Assembly (NCBI GenBank): GCA_036822015.1 | Contig: DAISIL010000005.1 | Span: forward strand, 38,603-102,602 | Length of the DNA stretch: 64,000 bases | DNA from: DAISIL01 sp036822015 | GTDB lineage: Bacteria; Bacteroidota; Bacteroidia; Cytophagales; Bernardetiaceae | Direction of reading: 5' to 3' | Shown: in pieces, positions 52,800-63,934 of the stretch | Layout of the letters: each line of letters starts with the position of its first letter | Position numbering within the stretch: the stretch's first letter is position 1 | The notes under the pieces: model-generated | Databases searched by the model: none | Seen by the model: only the letters and a program-made list of their open reading frames with translations | What the model was told of the DNA's origin: nothing | Program-made: the position numbers and the translations under genes

Positions 52800-55700
52800 T
52801 TAGGACAAAATAATCACCAGATCATCCTGGCTTACCATCGCGCCTTTGTTGAGGACAACTTGCTGTACCTTACCGGCATGACTAGCCGAAACGGTTGTTT
52901 CCATCTTCATTGCCTCAATGACAAAAAGCGGTGTGTTCGTCGATACGGTATCTCCTACCTTGACCAGCACCTCCGAGATACGCCCCTGGAGCGGCGAACC
53001 AATTTCGTTCTCGGCTTCGGCTTTGCGGTTGCGCTGGACGCTCACCTCTAGGTGTACATCCTTGACCTCTACCTCGCGGGTTTGTCCGTTCATCTCAAAA
53101 CTCACAAAGCGCGTTCCAGTTTCGGTGGCATCCGAGACAAACCGCTGCGTAATCATCAAGGTTTTGCCGGAGGCAACCTCAACGAGCAGTTCCTCATCGT
53201 TTTGGAGACCGTAGAGAAAAGCCGGTGTGGGTATTTTACTCACGTCGTGGTAAGACTGAAAGTGATAGTAGAAATCCTCAAAAACCTTCGGGTAGAGCAA
53301 GTAAGAGAGGTGATCGTGGGCTGTGCCATTGGGAAACTTGGCTTTGAAGTCCTGGAAACTGGCATCGAAGTCGATGGGGGTCAGGTGNNNNNNNNNNTGT
53401 TCGTTGGGGCGGCCGGTGATGGGCTGGTCGTCTTTGAGGACGATGCGCTGTAGCTCGGGCGGGAAGCCACCGACGGGCTGGCCTAGCTGCCCGCGCATGA
53501 GGTCTTTGAGCGACTCGGGGAAGGAAAGCGTGTGGCCGCGCTCGAGGATGTCCTGCGGGCTTAGTCCGTTGGAGGTCATGTAGAGGGCAAAATCGCCGAC
53601 GACCTTAGAGCTAGGCGTAACCTTGACAAGGTCTCCCAGGAGTGCGTTGGCGTGGGCATAGTTTTTTTTGATCTCCTCAAAGCGATCGCCCAAGCCGAGG
53701 GCGATGGCCTGCGGGCGTAAGTTGGAGTACTGCCCGCCGGGTATCTCGTGATCGTAAACTTCTGCCGTGCCGGCTTTTAGTCCCGACTCAAAAGGATAAT
53801 ACCACTCCCTGACGGCCTCCCAATAGACCGAATAGTCGTTGAGCTTATCGAGATTAAGGGGTTGCTCTCGCTCTTGCCCCTGCATACAGGCGACCAGGGC
53901 GTTGAAGTTGGGCTGGGAGGTAAGCCCGGACATGGAGGCTACGGCCACATCAACGACATCCACGCCGGCTTCGATGGCTTTGAGGTAAGTCGTGGACTGA
54001 ATGGATGCCGTATCGTGGGTGTGTAGGTGGATGGGCAGATCGACGGCTTTTTTGAGTTCGGTGATGAGCAGCTGGGCCGAGTAGGGCTTGAGCAAACCAG
54101 CCATATCCTTGATGGCCAGGATGTGTGCGCCTTCGTCTTCGAGTTGGCGGGCCAGATCGAGGTAATACTGGAGGGTGTATTTGTTGCCTTTGGGCTGCAA
54201 AATATCTCCTGTGTAGCACAGGCAGGCTTCGGCCAGGGCATCGGTCTCCTCCCGAACGGTGCGGATGCTGACTTTCATGGCCTCAACCCAGTTGAGCGAA
54301 TCAAAAATGCGGAAAATATCAATCCCCGCCTGTGCCGACTCAACGATGAACTTCTGAATCAGGTTGTCGGGATAAGCCTTGTAACCCACGCCATTAGAGC
54401 CACGCAAAAGCATCTGAAACAGAATGTTGGGGATAGCCTGACGGAGTTCTTGGAGGCGTAGCCAGGGGCATTCCTTCAAAAACCGCATACAGACATCAAA
54501 GGTAGCTCCTCCCCAAACCTCCATCGAAAACAACTCGGGGAAGTTCTTGGCTACGCTTTCGGAGACGGCCAGTAGGTCGCGTGTCCTGACCCGGGTAGCC
54601 AGTAGGCTTTGGTGGGCATCCCGAAAGGTCGTATCGGTATATTGAATCGCTTTTTCGGCTTTGAGCCATTGGACGAAGCCCTCCCGCCCGAGGGCTTTGA
54701 GGCGGTCGCGGCTGCCTTCGGGATAGGGTTGTTTGCGGTCAAATTCGGGGACTTTGGCCGGACGCAAGACCACGCGCGGATCAATTTTGTCCTTCTTGAC
54801 CATCTCGTTGCCATTGACGGCGATGTGTGCCAAAAAAGAAAGCGTCTTTGTACCACGATCCAGCCGGCGGGGCATCTGAAAGAGTTCAGGGTGGCGGTCG
54901 ATGAACTTCACCGTCATGCGCCCGGCCTGGAAATCAGGATGAGCAATGACGTTGAGCAAGAAGTCGATATTGGTTTTTACACCCCTGATCCTGAACTCCC
55001 GTAGGGCGCGGTGCAGGCGTTGGGCAGCTCCTTTGAGGGTGCGCCCGGAGGCAGAGACCTTGACCAGCATCGGATCAAAGAAGGGCGAGACCTCTACGCC
55101 CGAGTAGCAGTTGCCGGCATCGAGGCGTATCCTGAACCCGCCCGCACTCCTATAAGCGACAATGCGTCCGTAGTCGGGTTTGAAATTGCTGCTGGGGTCT
55201 TCGGTCGTGATCCGGCACTGGATCGAGAAACCGCGCGGGATGATGTCGGCTTCCGAAATCCGCACATGAGGGCTATTGAGGTCGTGGCCCATCGCGATCA
55301 GGATCTGGACACGCACCAGGTCGATACCCGTGATCTCCTCCGTGATCGTGTGTTCTACCTGAATGCGCGGATTGACTTCGATAAAAAACACGTCGTTATC
55401 GTGCTGAACGTCCACCAAAAACTCCACCGTACCGAGGTTGTTGTAGCCCACGTGCCGGGCAATCTTGATGGCATATTCGTAAATCTTGTCTTTGGTTGCC
55501 TGGGGCAAGGTCATGCTGGGAGCCACCTCAACGACTTTCTGGAAACGCCGCTGGACCGAGCAGTCGCGTTCGTAGAGATGGACGATATTGCCGTAGTTGT
55601 CGGCGACGATTTGTACTTCGATGTGCTTAGGGTCGTCGATAAATTTCTCTAAAAAAATCGTGTCATCGCCGAAGGCTTTGCCGGCTTCGCTTTTGGCTTC

Positions 55701-56264
55701 CTCAAAGCTACGACGGAGGTCGTCTTCGTTTTTGCAGACGCGCATCCCGCGTCCGCCCCCACCCGAGGCGGCTTTAATCATCACGGGATAACCGATGCGT
55801 TGGGCCTCCGAGAGGGCAACAGTTGTATCGGTGAGGGTTTGCATGGATTCTTCGATGACGGGAACCCGTGCCGCTCGGGCGATCTCCTTAGCCTTGACTT
55901 TGTTACCGAGCTTGTCCATCACCTCGGGTCTGGGCCCGATGAAGATGACTCCCTCCTCTTGGCAACGCCGCGCAAACTGTACGTTTTCAGACAAAAAGCC
56001 GTAGCCTGGGTGTATGGCATCAATATTTTTTTCTTTGGCCAGGAGCAGAATCTCTTCGATGTCGAGGTAGGGCTTGAGGGGTTCTTCGGTGGGGCCAATT
56101 TGGTAGGCTTCGTCGGCTTTGTAGCGATGGAGGGCATAGCGATCCTCGTAGGTGTAGATGGCGATGGTCTGGATTTGTAGCTCGGAGGCAGCGCGCAAAA
56201 TGCGAATTGCGATCTCGCCTCGGTTGGCTACCAGCAGGCGTTGGATAGGGGTATGGGTGGGCAT
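52800..56264 (-). CDS. pyc: Pyruvate carboxylase
   Basis: 1154 aa in frame across an assembly gap, close to the usual 1145-1155. Biotin carboxylase: RLLVANRGEIAIRILRAA, the ATP-grasp loop KAASGGGGRGMRV, EVNPRIQVEHTITEEITG. Carboxyltransferase: TTFRDAHQSLLATRVRT, EVWGGATFDVCMRFLKE, LPIHLHTHDTASIQ and VDVVDVAVASMSGLTSQP. Biotin carrier: VIEAMKMETTVSA with the biotinylated Lys. It carboxylates pyruvate to oxaloacetate. Ten N (53388-53397) lie in the segment GRPNE-gap-HLTPIDFD, which in homologues is normally contiguous, so few or no residues may be missing. Confidence 0.97.
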   Translation of the reverse strand: MPTHTPIQRLLVANRGEIAIRILRAASELQIQTIAIYTYEDRYALHRYKADEAYQIGPTEEPLKPYLDIEEILLLAKEKNIDAIHPGYGFLSENVQFARRCQEEGVIFIGPRPEVMDKLGNKVKAKEIARAARVPVIEESMQTLTDTTVALSEAQRIGYPVMIKAASGGGGRGMRVCKNEDDLRRSFEEAKSEAGKAFGDDTIFLEKFIDDPKHIEVQIVADNYGNIVHLYERDCSVQRRFQKVVEVAPSMTLPQATKDKIYEYAIKIARHVGYNNLGTVEFLVDVQHDNDVFFIEVNPRIQVEHTITEEITGIDLVRVQILIAMGHDLNSPHVRISEADIIPRGFSIQCRITTEDPSSNFKPDYGRIVAYRSAGGFRIRLDAGNCYSGVEVSPFFDPMLVKVSASGRTLKGAAQRLHRALREFRIRGVKTNIDFLLNVIAHPDFQAGRMTVKFIDRHPELFQMPRRLDRGTKTLSFLAHIAVNGNEMVKKDKIDPRVVLRPAKVPEFDRKQPYPEGSRDRLKALGREGFVQWLKAEKAIQYTDTTFRDAHQSLLATRVRTRDLLAVSESVAKNFPELFSMEVWGGATFDVCMRFLKECPWLRLQELRQAIPNILFQMLLRGSNGVGYKAYPDNLIQKFIVESAQAGIDIFRIFDSLNWVEAMKVSIRTVREETDALAEACLCYTGDILQPKGNKYTLQYYLDLARQLEDEGAHILAIKDMAGLLKPYSAQLLITELKKAVDLPIHLHTHDTASIQSTTYLKAIEAGVDVVDVAVASMSGLTSQPNFNALVACMQGQEREQPLNLDKLNDYSVYWEAVREWYYPFESGLKAGTAEVYDHEIPGGQYSNLRPQAIALGLGDRFEEIKKNYAHANALLGDLVKVTPSSKVVGDFALYMTSNGLSPQDILERGHTLSFPESLKDLMRGQLGQPVGGFPPELQRIVLKDDQPITGRPNEXXXXHLTPIDFDASFQDFKAKFPNGTAHDHLSYLLYPKVFEDFYYHFQSYHDVSKIPTPAFLYGLQNDEELLVEVASGKTLMITQRFVSDATETGTRFVSFEMNGQTREVEVKDVHLEVSVQRNRKAEAENEIGSPLQGRISEVLVKVGDTVSTNTPLFVIEAMKMETTVSASHAGKVQQVVLNKGAMVSQDDLVIILS
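53388..53397. other. Assembly gap of 10 N inside pyc
   Basis: Ten undetermined bases within the pyruvate carboxylase gene. The frame is the same on both sides. Shows the window comes from a draft scaffold join. Confidence 0.99.
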
Positions 56265-56289
56265 CGGTTTGGTGTTTTTTCTGCAAGAT

Positions 56290-56297
56290 CAAAATTA
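56290..56297 (-). promoter_or_regulatory. -7 promoter element of pyc
   Basis: Minus-strand TAATTTTG (TAnnTTTG), 26 nt upstream of the pyc ATG, in the 80-nt divergent gap with the NadR-like gene. Confidence 0.45.
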
Positions 56298-56344
56298 TCT
56301 TCGGAAAGACCAACTATCTTGCGACGAATCAGCTAATAAAATTC

Positions 56345-56854
56345 ATGCAACACATCGCTATCATTGGTGGAGAGTCGAGTGGCAAAACGACGCTGACCCG
56401 CCTCTTAGCCCAACATTTCGGGACGAGTTGGAACCCCGAGTTTGTCCGAGACTTTGCGTCGGTGCGGGCTGGGGATCCGCTTTCGCGGACTGATCTGGAC
56501 GTGATCTTTTGGGGGCAATACATCACGGAGCTACAGGCAGCGCGTCGGGGGCGGCCGCCTTTTGTTTTTTTGGATACTAATCTCTTGATGAGCATCGTTT
56601 ATGCGGACTATTACCAGGGTGTTCGGGAGCCGGTCTGGGAGCGCGTTTTGTCCGAACGGACGTACACCTACTTGCTCATGTGTCCTGATTTTCCGTGGCA
56701 GGCAGACGCTTTGCGTGAGGGTGAGGCTGTGCGGCAGGCCATAGATGCTCGGCTGCGGGAGGAGCTAGAATCGCGTGGTTTGCCCTACCACGTCCTTGGG
56801 GGTTCGGTGGAGGCGCGGTTGCGTGATGCCTTGGCTGTACTGCTAGACCACTAA
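56345..56854 (+). CDS. NadR-type ribosylnicotinamide kinase-like ATPase
   Basis: 169 aa. P-loop IIGGESSGKTTLTRLLAQHF at residues 5-24, then WNPEFVRDFAS (the PEYxRE-like motif of NadR kinase domains), VFLDTNLLMSIVYADYYQG (Walker B-like TD/TN) and YLLMCPDFPWQADALREGE, where the PDxPWxxDxxR pattern is typical of the family. Probably phosphorylates nicotinamide riboside. No adenylyltransferase domain is attached. Separated from the convergent exonuclease gene by 3 nt. Confidence 0.85.
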   Translation: MQHIAIIGGESSGKTTLTRLLAQHFGTSWNPEFVRDFASVRAGDPLSRTDLDVIFWGQYITELQAARRGRPPFVFLDTNLLMSIVYADYYQGVREPVWERVLSERTYTYLLMCPDFPWQADALREGEAVRQAIDARLREELESRGLPYHVLGGSVEARLRDALAVLLDH

Positions 56855-56857
56855 AAG

Positions 56858-57565
56858 TCAAAGGCTTGGCTTACCAAAAAGTTGGTGCAGGTGGGTCAGT
56901 CCGCGTTTTTTGGCTCTTTGGAGGAGTTTGATGAGTAGCTCTGCCGTTACGAGGGCATCGCCGGCGGCTTTGTGGCGGTGCAAGATGCGCACCTGGTAGT
57001 GCCTGGCCAGGGCATCGAGGGTGTAATCGCCGTCCTGGGGGCTGCTTCGGTCTTCAAACCGCCGAGCTAGGTGCAGGGTATCCAGGGACGGGCTAAGCAA
57101 TGGCACCCCCCAGATGCGGCGCATGGTGTGGTGCAAGATGCGGGTATCGAACCAGGCATGATGCGCCACCAGGACGCTATCCCCGAGGTAGTCGAGAAAC
57201 TCCGCGATGACTTCGGCTTCCGAACGTGCCGCTGTTAGCTCACGCTTTCGGATGCCATGAATTTCGATGCTTTCTTTGCCGCGCAGGAAGTCCTGAAAAA
57301 CATCCGATTCGTAGCTATCCGAGATGTCCAGGAGGTTGCTGCCCTGCACGGCTACTGCCCCGATGGAGATGATCCGGTCTTTGGTGGGGTCAAGGCCCGT
57401 CGATTCGCTATCAAAGACGACAAATCGGGTTGCTTCGATGAGGGCGCGTTTGGGAGCGGCTTTTACGCGGGCAACGTATGCGCAATACTCCGCCGGTGCC
57501 GAACGCCGACAGCGATAGGCGGCCTCTACGGGATACCAGTATTTGCGGAGTAGCTCTTGCATCAC
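56858..57565 (-). CDS. DnaQ-like 3'-5' exonuclease
   Basis: 235 aa. DEDDh exonuclease: Exo I FVVFDSESTGLDPTKD (Asp, Glu), Exo II VLVAHHAWFDTRILH (Asp), Exo III HRHKAAGDALVTAELLI (His, Asp). The usual DxETTG appears as DSESTG. A basic N-terminal 40 residues (YWYPVEAAYRCRRSAPAEYC) precede the domain. May proofread or process nucleic acids; resembles polymerase III epsilon-like proteins of the phylum. Starts 2 nt after the upstream BrkB-like gene stop. Confidence 0.9.
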   Translation of the reverse strand: MMQELLRKYWYPVEAAYRCRRSAPAEYCAYVARVKAAPKRALIEATRFVVFDSESTGLDPTKDRIISIGAVAVQGSNLLDISDSYESDVFQDFLRGKESIEIHGIRKRELTAARSEAEVIAEFLDYLGDSVLVAHHAWFDTRILHHTMRRIWGVPLLSPSLDTLHLARRFEDRSSPQDGDYTLDALARHYQVRILHRHKAAGDALVTAELLIKLLQRAKKRGLTHLHQLFGKPSL

Positions 57566-57567
57566 GG

Positions 57568-58479
57568 TTATGTGTTTTTTTTGGTGCTTCGGGCTTGTAC
57601 AATGCTGATATTGAGTTCAAAGCCCAATAAAATTACCCAGGAGACAGCCAAAATCCAGACCATATAGATCAGCAGCGTGCCGATGGAGCCATAGATTTTG
57701 TTGTACGTATTGAATGCCGTAATGTAGTACGAAAACAACACCGAAAAAACCATGATAAGCACCGTGGCCAAGAAAGCCCCCAGCAAGTGTTGCCGAAGGG
57801 GCAATCGCACCGCCGGAGCAAAATAATACATAAACAGCACACTTACAAAAAAACTTACAGCCACGACTACATAGCGCATCAGGTTGATGGCATGGAAGAG
57901 GACGTTATCATCCAGGATCTGAAAACTCAATAGCGTCCCCAGGATCAGCTCTCCCGAAACGATCAGTAGGATCGTTAAGCTCAAGACCAAAAAAAGCAGG
58001 ACGGTCATCAGGAGAGCCAGTAGGCGTTTGAGGAAAAAATTGCGCTTGTCTTCGATGTGATACGAGGCGTTGAAAGCCGTAATGAAGGCATTCATGCCGT
58101 TGGCGGCCAGGTACATCGCTGTCAGGAAACTAAACGAGCGCAGACTGGTTTGTTGCTTCGAGAGAATACCTCGGATGGTGCGGTTGATCTCCGCGGCCAC
58201 GGAGACAGGGAACAAGCGTTCGATCTCGATGAAAAAACTCTCCGAAAGCTCACCGATCGGGATGTACGGAATCAGCGTAAACAAAAAGATGATGAAAGGA
58301 AACGTGGCTAGGGTCAAGTTGTAAGCCACCGATTCGGCTCGCTCCTTGACCATCTCCCGCTGTATCTTCATCAAAAATACCCGCAAGACCTCGTACAAAG
58401 ACACCTGTACCTCCCGTCCAATCTTGATCTGGTGTAGGCGTGAGCGCAACGGACGAAAGAGTGCGTAAAGGCTAAACAT
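57568..58479 (-). CDS. YihY/BrkB-family membrane protein
   Basis: 303 aa. Cytoplasmic amphipathic start, then six membrane helices (including LATFPFIIFLFTLIPYIPIG, LLALLMTVLLFLVLSLTILL, YVVVAVSFFVSVLFMYYFA, LLGAFLATVLIMVFSVLFSYY, YGSIGTLLIYMVWILAVSWVILLGFELN). The ERAESVAYNLTLATFPF start and YGSIGTLLIYMVWIY-like end are family signatures. Once called ribonuclease BN in error; role unknown, perhaps transport. Operon with the exonuclease. Confidence 0.9.
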   Translation of the reverse strand: MFSLYALFRPLRSRLHQIKIGREVQVSLYEVLRVFLMKIQREMVKERAESVAYNLTLATFPFIIFLFTLIPYIPIGELSESFFIEIERLFPVSVAAEINRTIRGILSKQQTSLRSFSFLTAMYLAANGMNAFITAFNASYHIEDKRNFFLKRLLALLMTVLLFLVLSLTILLIVSGELILGTLLSFQILDDNVLFHAINLMRYVVVAVSFFVSVLFMYYFAPAVRLPLRQHLLGAFLATVLIMVFSVLFSYYITAFNTYNKIYGSIGTLLIYMVWILAVSWVILLGFELNISIVQARSTKKNT

Positions 58480-58592
58480 AAGGCAATATGCAACGGAAAA
58501 GCCAAGAAATCAAACCAGAGCCAAAGATCAACGGCGGCTTCTTTTGTCAAGTCATAGATATTGCCTATCACCAGATCAGTACATTCTATTTT

Positions 58593-58620
58593 TTTGGCGA
58601 TCAATAAAGCCCTATCTTTA
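58593..58620 (+). promoter_or_regulatory. Candidate katG promoter
   Basis: TTTG at 58593-58596 and TATCTTTA at 58613-58620 (one mismatch to TAnnTTTG), with slightly short spacing. Lies inside the longer open frame from 58561, which supports the katG start at 58645. Confidence 0.4.
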
Positions 58621-58644
58621 CATGAAAATAAATGTTACTTTTTT

Positions 58645-60873
<2,229 letters not shown>

Positions 60874-60907
60874 CCATAAGCCAAATCCAACAAAAGTGAA
60901 CAACGAG

Positions 60908-60938
60908 GCAGCCTTCGCAAGGGGGCTGCTTTTTTTTG
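60908..60938 (+). terminator. Intrinsic terminator of katG
   Basis: Stem GCAGCC (60908-60913) with GGCTGC (60924-60929), followed by a T-run from 60930. Confidence 0.85.
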
Positions 60939-61018
60939 CTTTGATTAAAATATCTTAACCGCCCCTTGTTTTCTTGGCTTTTTGTGCATCTTCGTTTCTC
61001 AAAAAAAAAACACATGAG

Positions 61019-61498
61019 ATGTTGATGCGATCTGTTAAAGTCCTCCTTCTAAGTCTGGCGATGGGCATTTTTTTGAGTGCCTGCGGCTTGTTTCAAGTTG
61101 TCGTGGCCCCGCCAGCCCCAAAGGAGGAACCCCCCAAACCGCCCAAAAAAGAAGAAGTCGTGGTGGAGAAAGAGGAAAAAGAAGAGGCAAAGGTTGTCGT
61201 TGTCAAAGTCCTGAATGGGCAGGCTTCTTACTACGCAGATAAGTTTCATGGGCGCAGCACGGCCAGCGGCGAAAAATACGACAAGACCAAACTAACAGCC
61301 GCTCACCGTAGTTTACCTTTCGGTACTCGGGTTCGGGTAACGAACCTCCGCAACGGACAACAAGTCATCGTCCGTATCAATGATCGGGGGCCGTTCGTGG
61401 ATGGGCGTATTGTGGATCTCTCGCGGGCAGCCGCCGAGCAGATAGGGATGGTACGCGATGGTGTCGTGAAGGTAAAAGTAGAAGTCCTCAAACAATAA
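61019..61498 (+). CDS. rlpA: RlpA-like double-psi beta-barrel lipoprotein
   Basis: About 159 aa from the ATG at 61019 (a second in-frame ATG at 61025 is equally possible). Lipobox SLAMGIFLSAC, a Pro/Lys/Glu-rich linker (PPKPPKKEEVVVEKEEKEE), then the double-psi beta-barrel: GQASYYADKFHGRSTASGE, LTAAHRSLPFGTRVRVTN, VIVRINDRGPFVDGRIVDLS. The Asp of NDRGPF and the His of KFHG are the active-site residues of RlpA lytic transglycosylases. No SPOR domain, so septal targeting by denuded glycan is not expected. Outer-membrane anchored. ChaN-like gene follows 4 nt later. Confidence 0.92.
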   Translation: MLMRSVKVLLLSLAMGIFLSACGLFQVVVAPPAPKEEPPKPPKKEEVVVEKEEKEEAKVVVVKVLNGQASYYADKFHGRSTASGEKYDKTKLTAAHRSLPFGTRVRVTNLRNGQQVIVRINDRGPFVDGRIVDLSRAAAEQIGMVRDGVVKVKVEVLKQ

Positions 61499-61502
61499 AG
61501 CA

Positions 61503-62360
61503 ATGATGTACTGGCTCTCACTATTTCTTGTGATCTTCTCCATGAAAGCATACCAATTTTTTGATAAAGACGGAAAAGCCGTTGATTTTGAGCAGGTTGT
61601 CGCTCGGGTAACCGATGCTGACGTGATCTTGTTTGGGGAAATCCACAACGATCCCATCCATCATTGGCTCCAACTACAGCTCACCAAAACGCTTTACGCC
61701 CAAAAAGATACTAACCTCATCCTGGCCGGAGAGATGTTTGAGGCCGATGACCAGATCGTTTTGGATGAGTTCCTGGCCGGGCTTCTGACGGACAAAAACC
61801 TGGATCAGGAGGCCAAGCTCTGGCCCAACTACGCCACCGATTACGCGCCCATCGTCAATTTTGCCCGACAAAAAGGCTTGCATTTTGTCGCTTCTAATGT
61901 CCCGCGTCGCTATGCCAGTTTGGTCTCGCGCCAGGGGCTGCCCATCCTCGAAACCCTCGGCGATGAGGCACAGGCGTATTTGCCGCCGCTGCCGATCACG
62001 GTGGATATGTCCTTGCCTGGCTACAAAAACATGATCGACATGATGGGCGGACACGGGATGCACGGCGGGGCCATGCGTGCCGAGCATTTTGTACAAGCCC
62101 AGGCGATCAAAGATGCTACAATGGCTCACCGCATTTTGGCGGCTCACACGAGCGGCAAACAAGTGTTGCACTTCAACGGAACCTATCATTCCAACAACTT
62201 TGAGGGCATCGTTTGGTACCTCAAACAAGCGCGGCCCGAGCTAAAAATTGCCACCATCTCGGCTGCTACCCAAGATCAACTCGAACGTCTGGAGGCCAAC
62301 AACGAAGGATTAGCCAACTTTATCCTCGTTACGCCTAAGGATATGATTAAGACCCACTAA
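61503..62360 (+). CDS. ChaN-family protein (haem/iron-regulated)
   Basis: 285 aa. Hydrophobic start (MYWLSLFLVIFSM), probably a signal or anchor. Core ADVILFGEIHNDPIHHWLQLQL (the GExHxxxxHH motif), ILAGEMFEADDQIVLDEFL, HFVASNVPRRYASLVSRQG, MLHFNGTYHSNNFEGIVWYL. These are the blocks of the ChaN/DUF399 family, some members of which bind haem. Role inferred as haem or iron handling at the envelope. Between rlpA and hisD in what appears to be one transcript. Confidence 0.85.
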   Translation: MMYWLSLFLVIFSMKAYQFFDKDGKAVDFEQVVARVTDADVILFGEIHNDPIHHWLQLQLTKTLYAQKDTNLILAGEMFEADDQIVLDEFLAGLLTDKNLDQEAKLWPNYATDYAPIVNFARQKGLHFVASNVPRRYASLVSRQGLPILETLGDEAQAYLPPLPITVDMSLPGYKNMIDMMGGHGMHGGAMRAEHFVQAQAIKDATMAHRILAAHTSGKQVLHFNGTYHSNNFEGIVWYLKQARPELKIATISAATQDQLERLEANNEGLANFILVTPKDMIKTH

Positions 62361-62365
62361 TTGCG

Positions 62366-63661
62366 ATGAATATATTTGAGCATCCCAAGCGGGATAGCTG
62401 GCCCGCACTGCTGGCACGGCCGGTTATGGATTTTTCTACCCTGGAAGGACAAGTCCAGGCGATACTCGATCGGGTGCGCACCGAAGGTGATGCGGCTTTG
62501 CGGCATTTTACGGCGGAGTTTGATCGGGTAACGCTCGATACCCTCGAACTCTCGAAGGCAGAAATCGCCGCAGGCACGGAGCAGATCGCGGCTGATCTCC
62601 GTCAGGCCATCGACGAGGCGGCGGCCAACATCGGCCGTTTTCATGCGTCCCAATGGGAGGTCTCCCAAAAAGTCGTCGTGCGCCCAGGCGTAAGTTGCTG
62701 GCGTAGAAGCCTTCCTATTGAGCGGGTGGGCTTGTACATCCCTGGTGGTACGGCGCCACTGATCTCGACGGTGCTGATGTTGGGTGTGCCGGCCCAGATC
62801 GCCGGCTGCCAGGAGGTGATTTTGTGTTCGCCCCCCGACAAAAACGGGCAGCTACACCCGGGCATCCTCTATGCGGCCCAGGTAGCGGGTGTGCAGCGCA
62901 TCTTTCGGGTGGGCGGGGCGCAGGCCATCGCTGCGATGGGCTATGGGACGGAAAACATCCCGCGCATGGATAAGATTTTTGGACCCGGCAACCAATACGT
63001 TACGGCAGCCAAACAACTGCTCAACAAATCCGGCGTAGCCATTGATCTCCCCGCCGGCCCCTCCGAGCTGGCCATCCTGGCCGACAAAACAGCCATCCCC
63101 GAGTTTGTGGCCGCCGATCTGCTCTCCCAAGCCGAACACGGCGCAGACAGTCAGGTACTGCTCATCACGACATCGCGCACGCTCATCAAGCATGTACAAG
63201 CTGCCCTGGAGGCGCAACTCCAAACCCTCCCCCGCCAAAGCATCGCCGAAGCGGCACTCCAAAACAGCCGCATCGTTTATTTCAGGGATTTCTCTTCGGC
63301 ACTCAAGTTTACGAACGCCTATGCGGCTGAACACTTGATCCTGGCCGTGTCCGACCCCGAAGCCGTCAGCGAAGCCATCACGCAGGCCGGCTCCGTATTT
63401 CTGGGACACTACACGCCCGAATCTGCCGGCGATTATGCCTCTGGCACCAACCATACCTTGCCCACCAACGGCTTTGCCCGAGCGTACAGCGGCGTTTCTC
63501 TGGATAGCTTCTTGCGCAAGATCACCTTTCAGCAAATCACACCCGAAGGCCTCGAGCAGATCGGCGATACGGTCGAAATCCTGGCCGCTGCCGAATCCCT
63601 GGAGGCGCATCGAAGGGCAGTCAGCATCAGGAGGCAGGAAAACGCGAGGGATAAAAGCTAA
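62366..63661 (+). CDS. hisD: Histidinol dehydrogenase
   Basis: 431 aa, full length. ERVGLYIPGGTAPLISTVLM, YGTENIPRMDKIFGPGNQYVTAAK, IDLPAGPSELAILAD, SQAEHGADSQVLL (zinc/substrate Gln and His), EHLILAVSD and GTNHTLPTNGFARAYSGVS. It oxidises histidinol to histidine with two NAD+. No other his gene is nearby, so histidine genes are dispersed. It follows the ChaN-like gene by 5 nt and is the last gene before the CRISPR leader. Confidence 0.97.
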   Translation: MNIFEHPKRDSWPALLARPVMDFSTLEGQVQAILDRVRTEGDAALRHFTAEFDRVTLDTLELSKAEIAAGTEQIAADLRQAIDEAAANIGRFHASQWEVSQKVVVRPGVSCWRRSLPIERVGLYIPGGTAPLISTVLMLGVPAQIAGCQEVILCSPPDKNGQLHPGILYAAQVAGVQRIFRVGGAQAIAAMGYGTENIPRMDKIFGPGNQYVTAAKQLLNKSGVAIDLPAGPSELAILADKTAIPEFVAADLLSQAEHGADSQVLLITTSRTLIKHVQAALEAQLQTLPRQSIAEAALQNSRIVYFRDFSSALKFTNAYAAEHLILAVSDPEAVSEAITQAGSVFLGHYTPESAGDYASGTNHTLPTNGFARAYSGVSLDSFLRKITFQQITPEGLEQIGDTVEILAAAESLEAHRRAVSIRRQENARDKS

Positions 63662-63934
63662 GCCAGGCAAAAAGATAGGCGACTTTTTTTGTTATTTCGA
63701 GGAGAGATGCTTTGGTTTTCCCCAAAAAATTACTTAGCTTTAATGATTCCGGAGGGTAATTTATTTGGAGCAGCCCAAAAAGTAGGGCTAAATGACTGAT
63801 AAAGAACTGCTTATGAATGCGGAAAATTTCTTTTTTTTGGTCTAAAGTTCTTTGAAATACCGTTTTTTTTCGTACCTTTACCGAAGTAAAAAAGCGCATA
63901 ATCGTTTTTGTATGAGTTATTTACCTAAGATATG
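63662..63934 (+). promoter_or_regulatory. AT-rich leader upstream of the putative CRISPR array
   Basis: 273 nt, no convincing gene. Contains long T runs and a promoter-like pair: TTTG at 63851-63854 (in AGTTCTTTGAAATA) and TACCTTTA at 63873-63880, 18 nt apart. Placed directly before the repeat and reading toward it, as leaders do. Confidence 0.5.
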
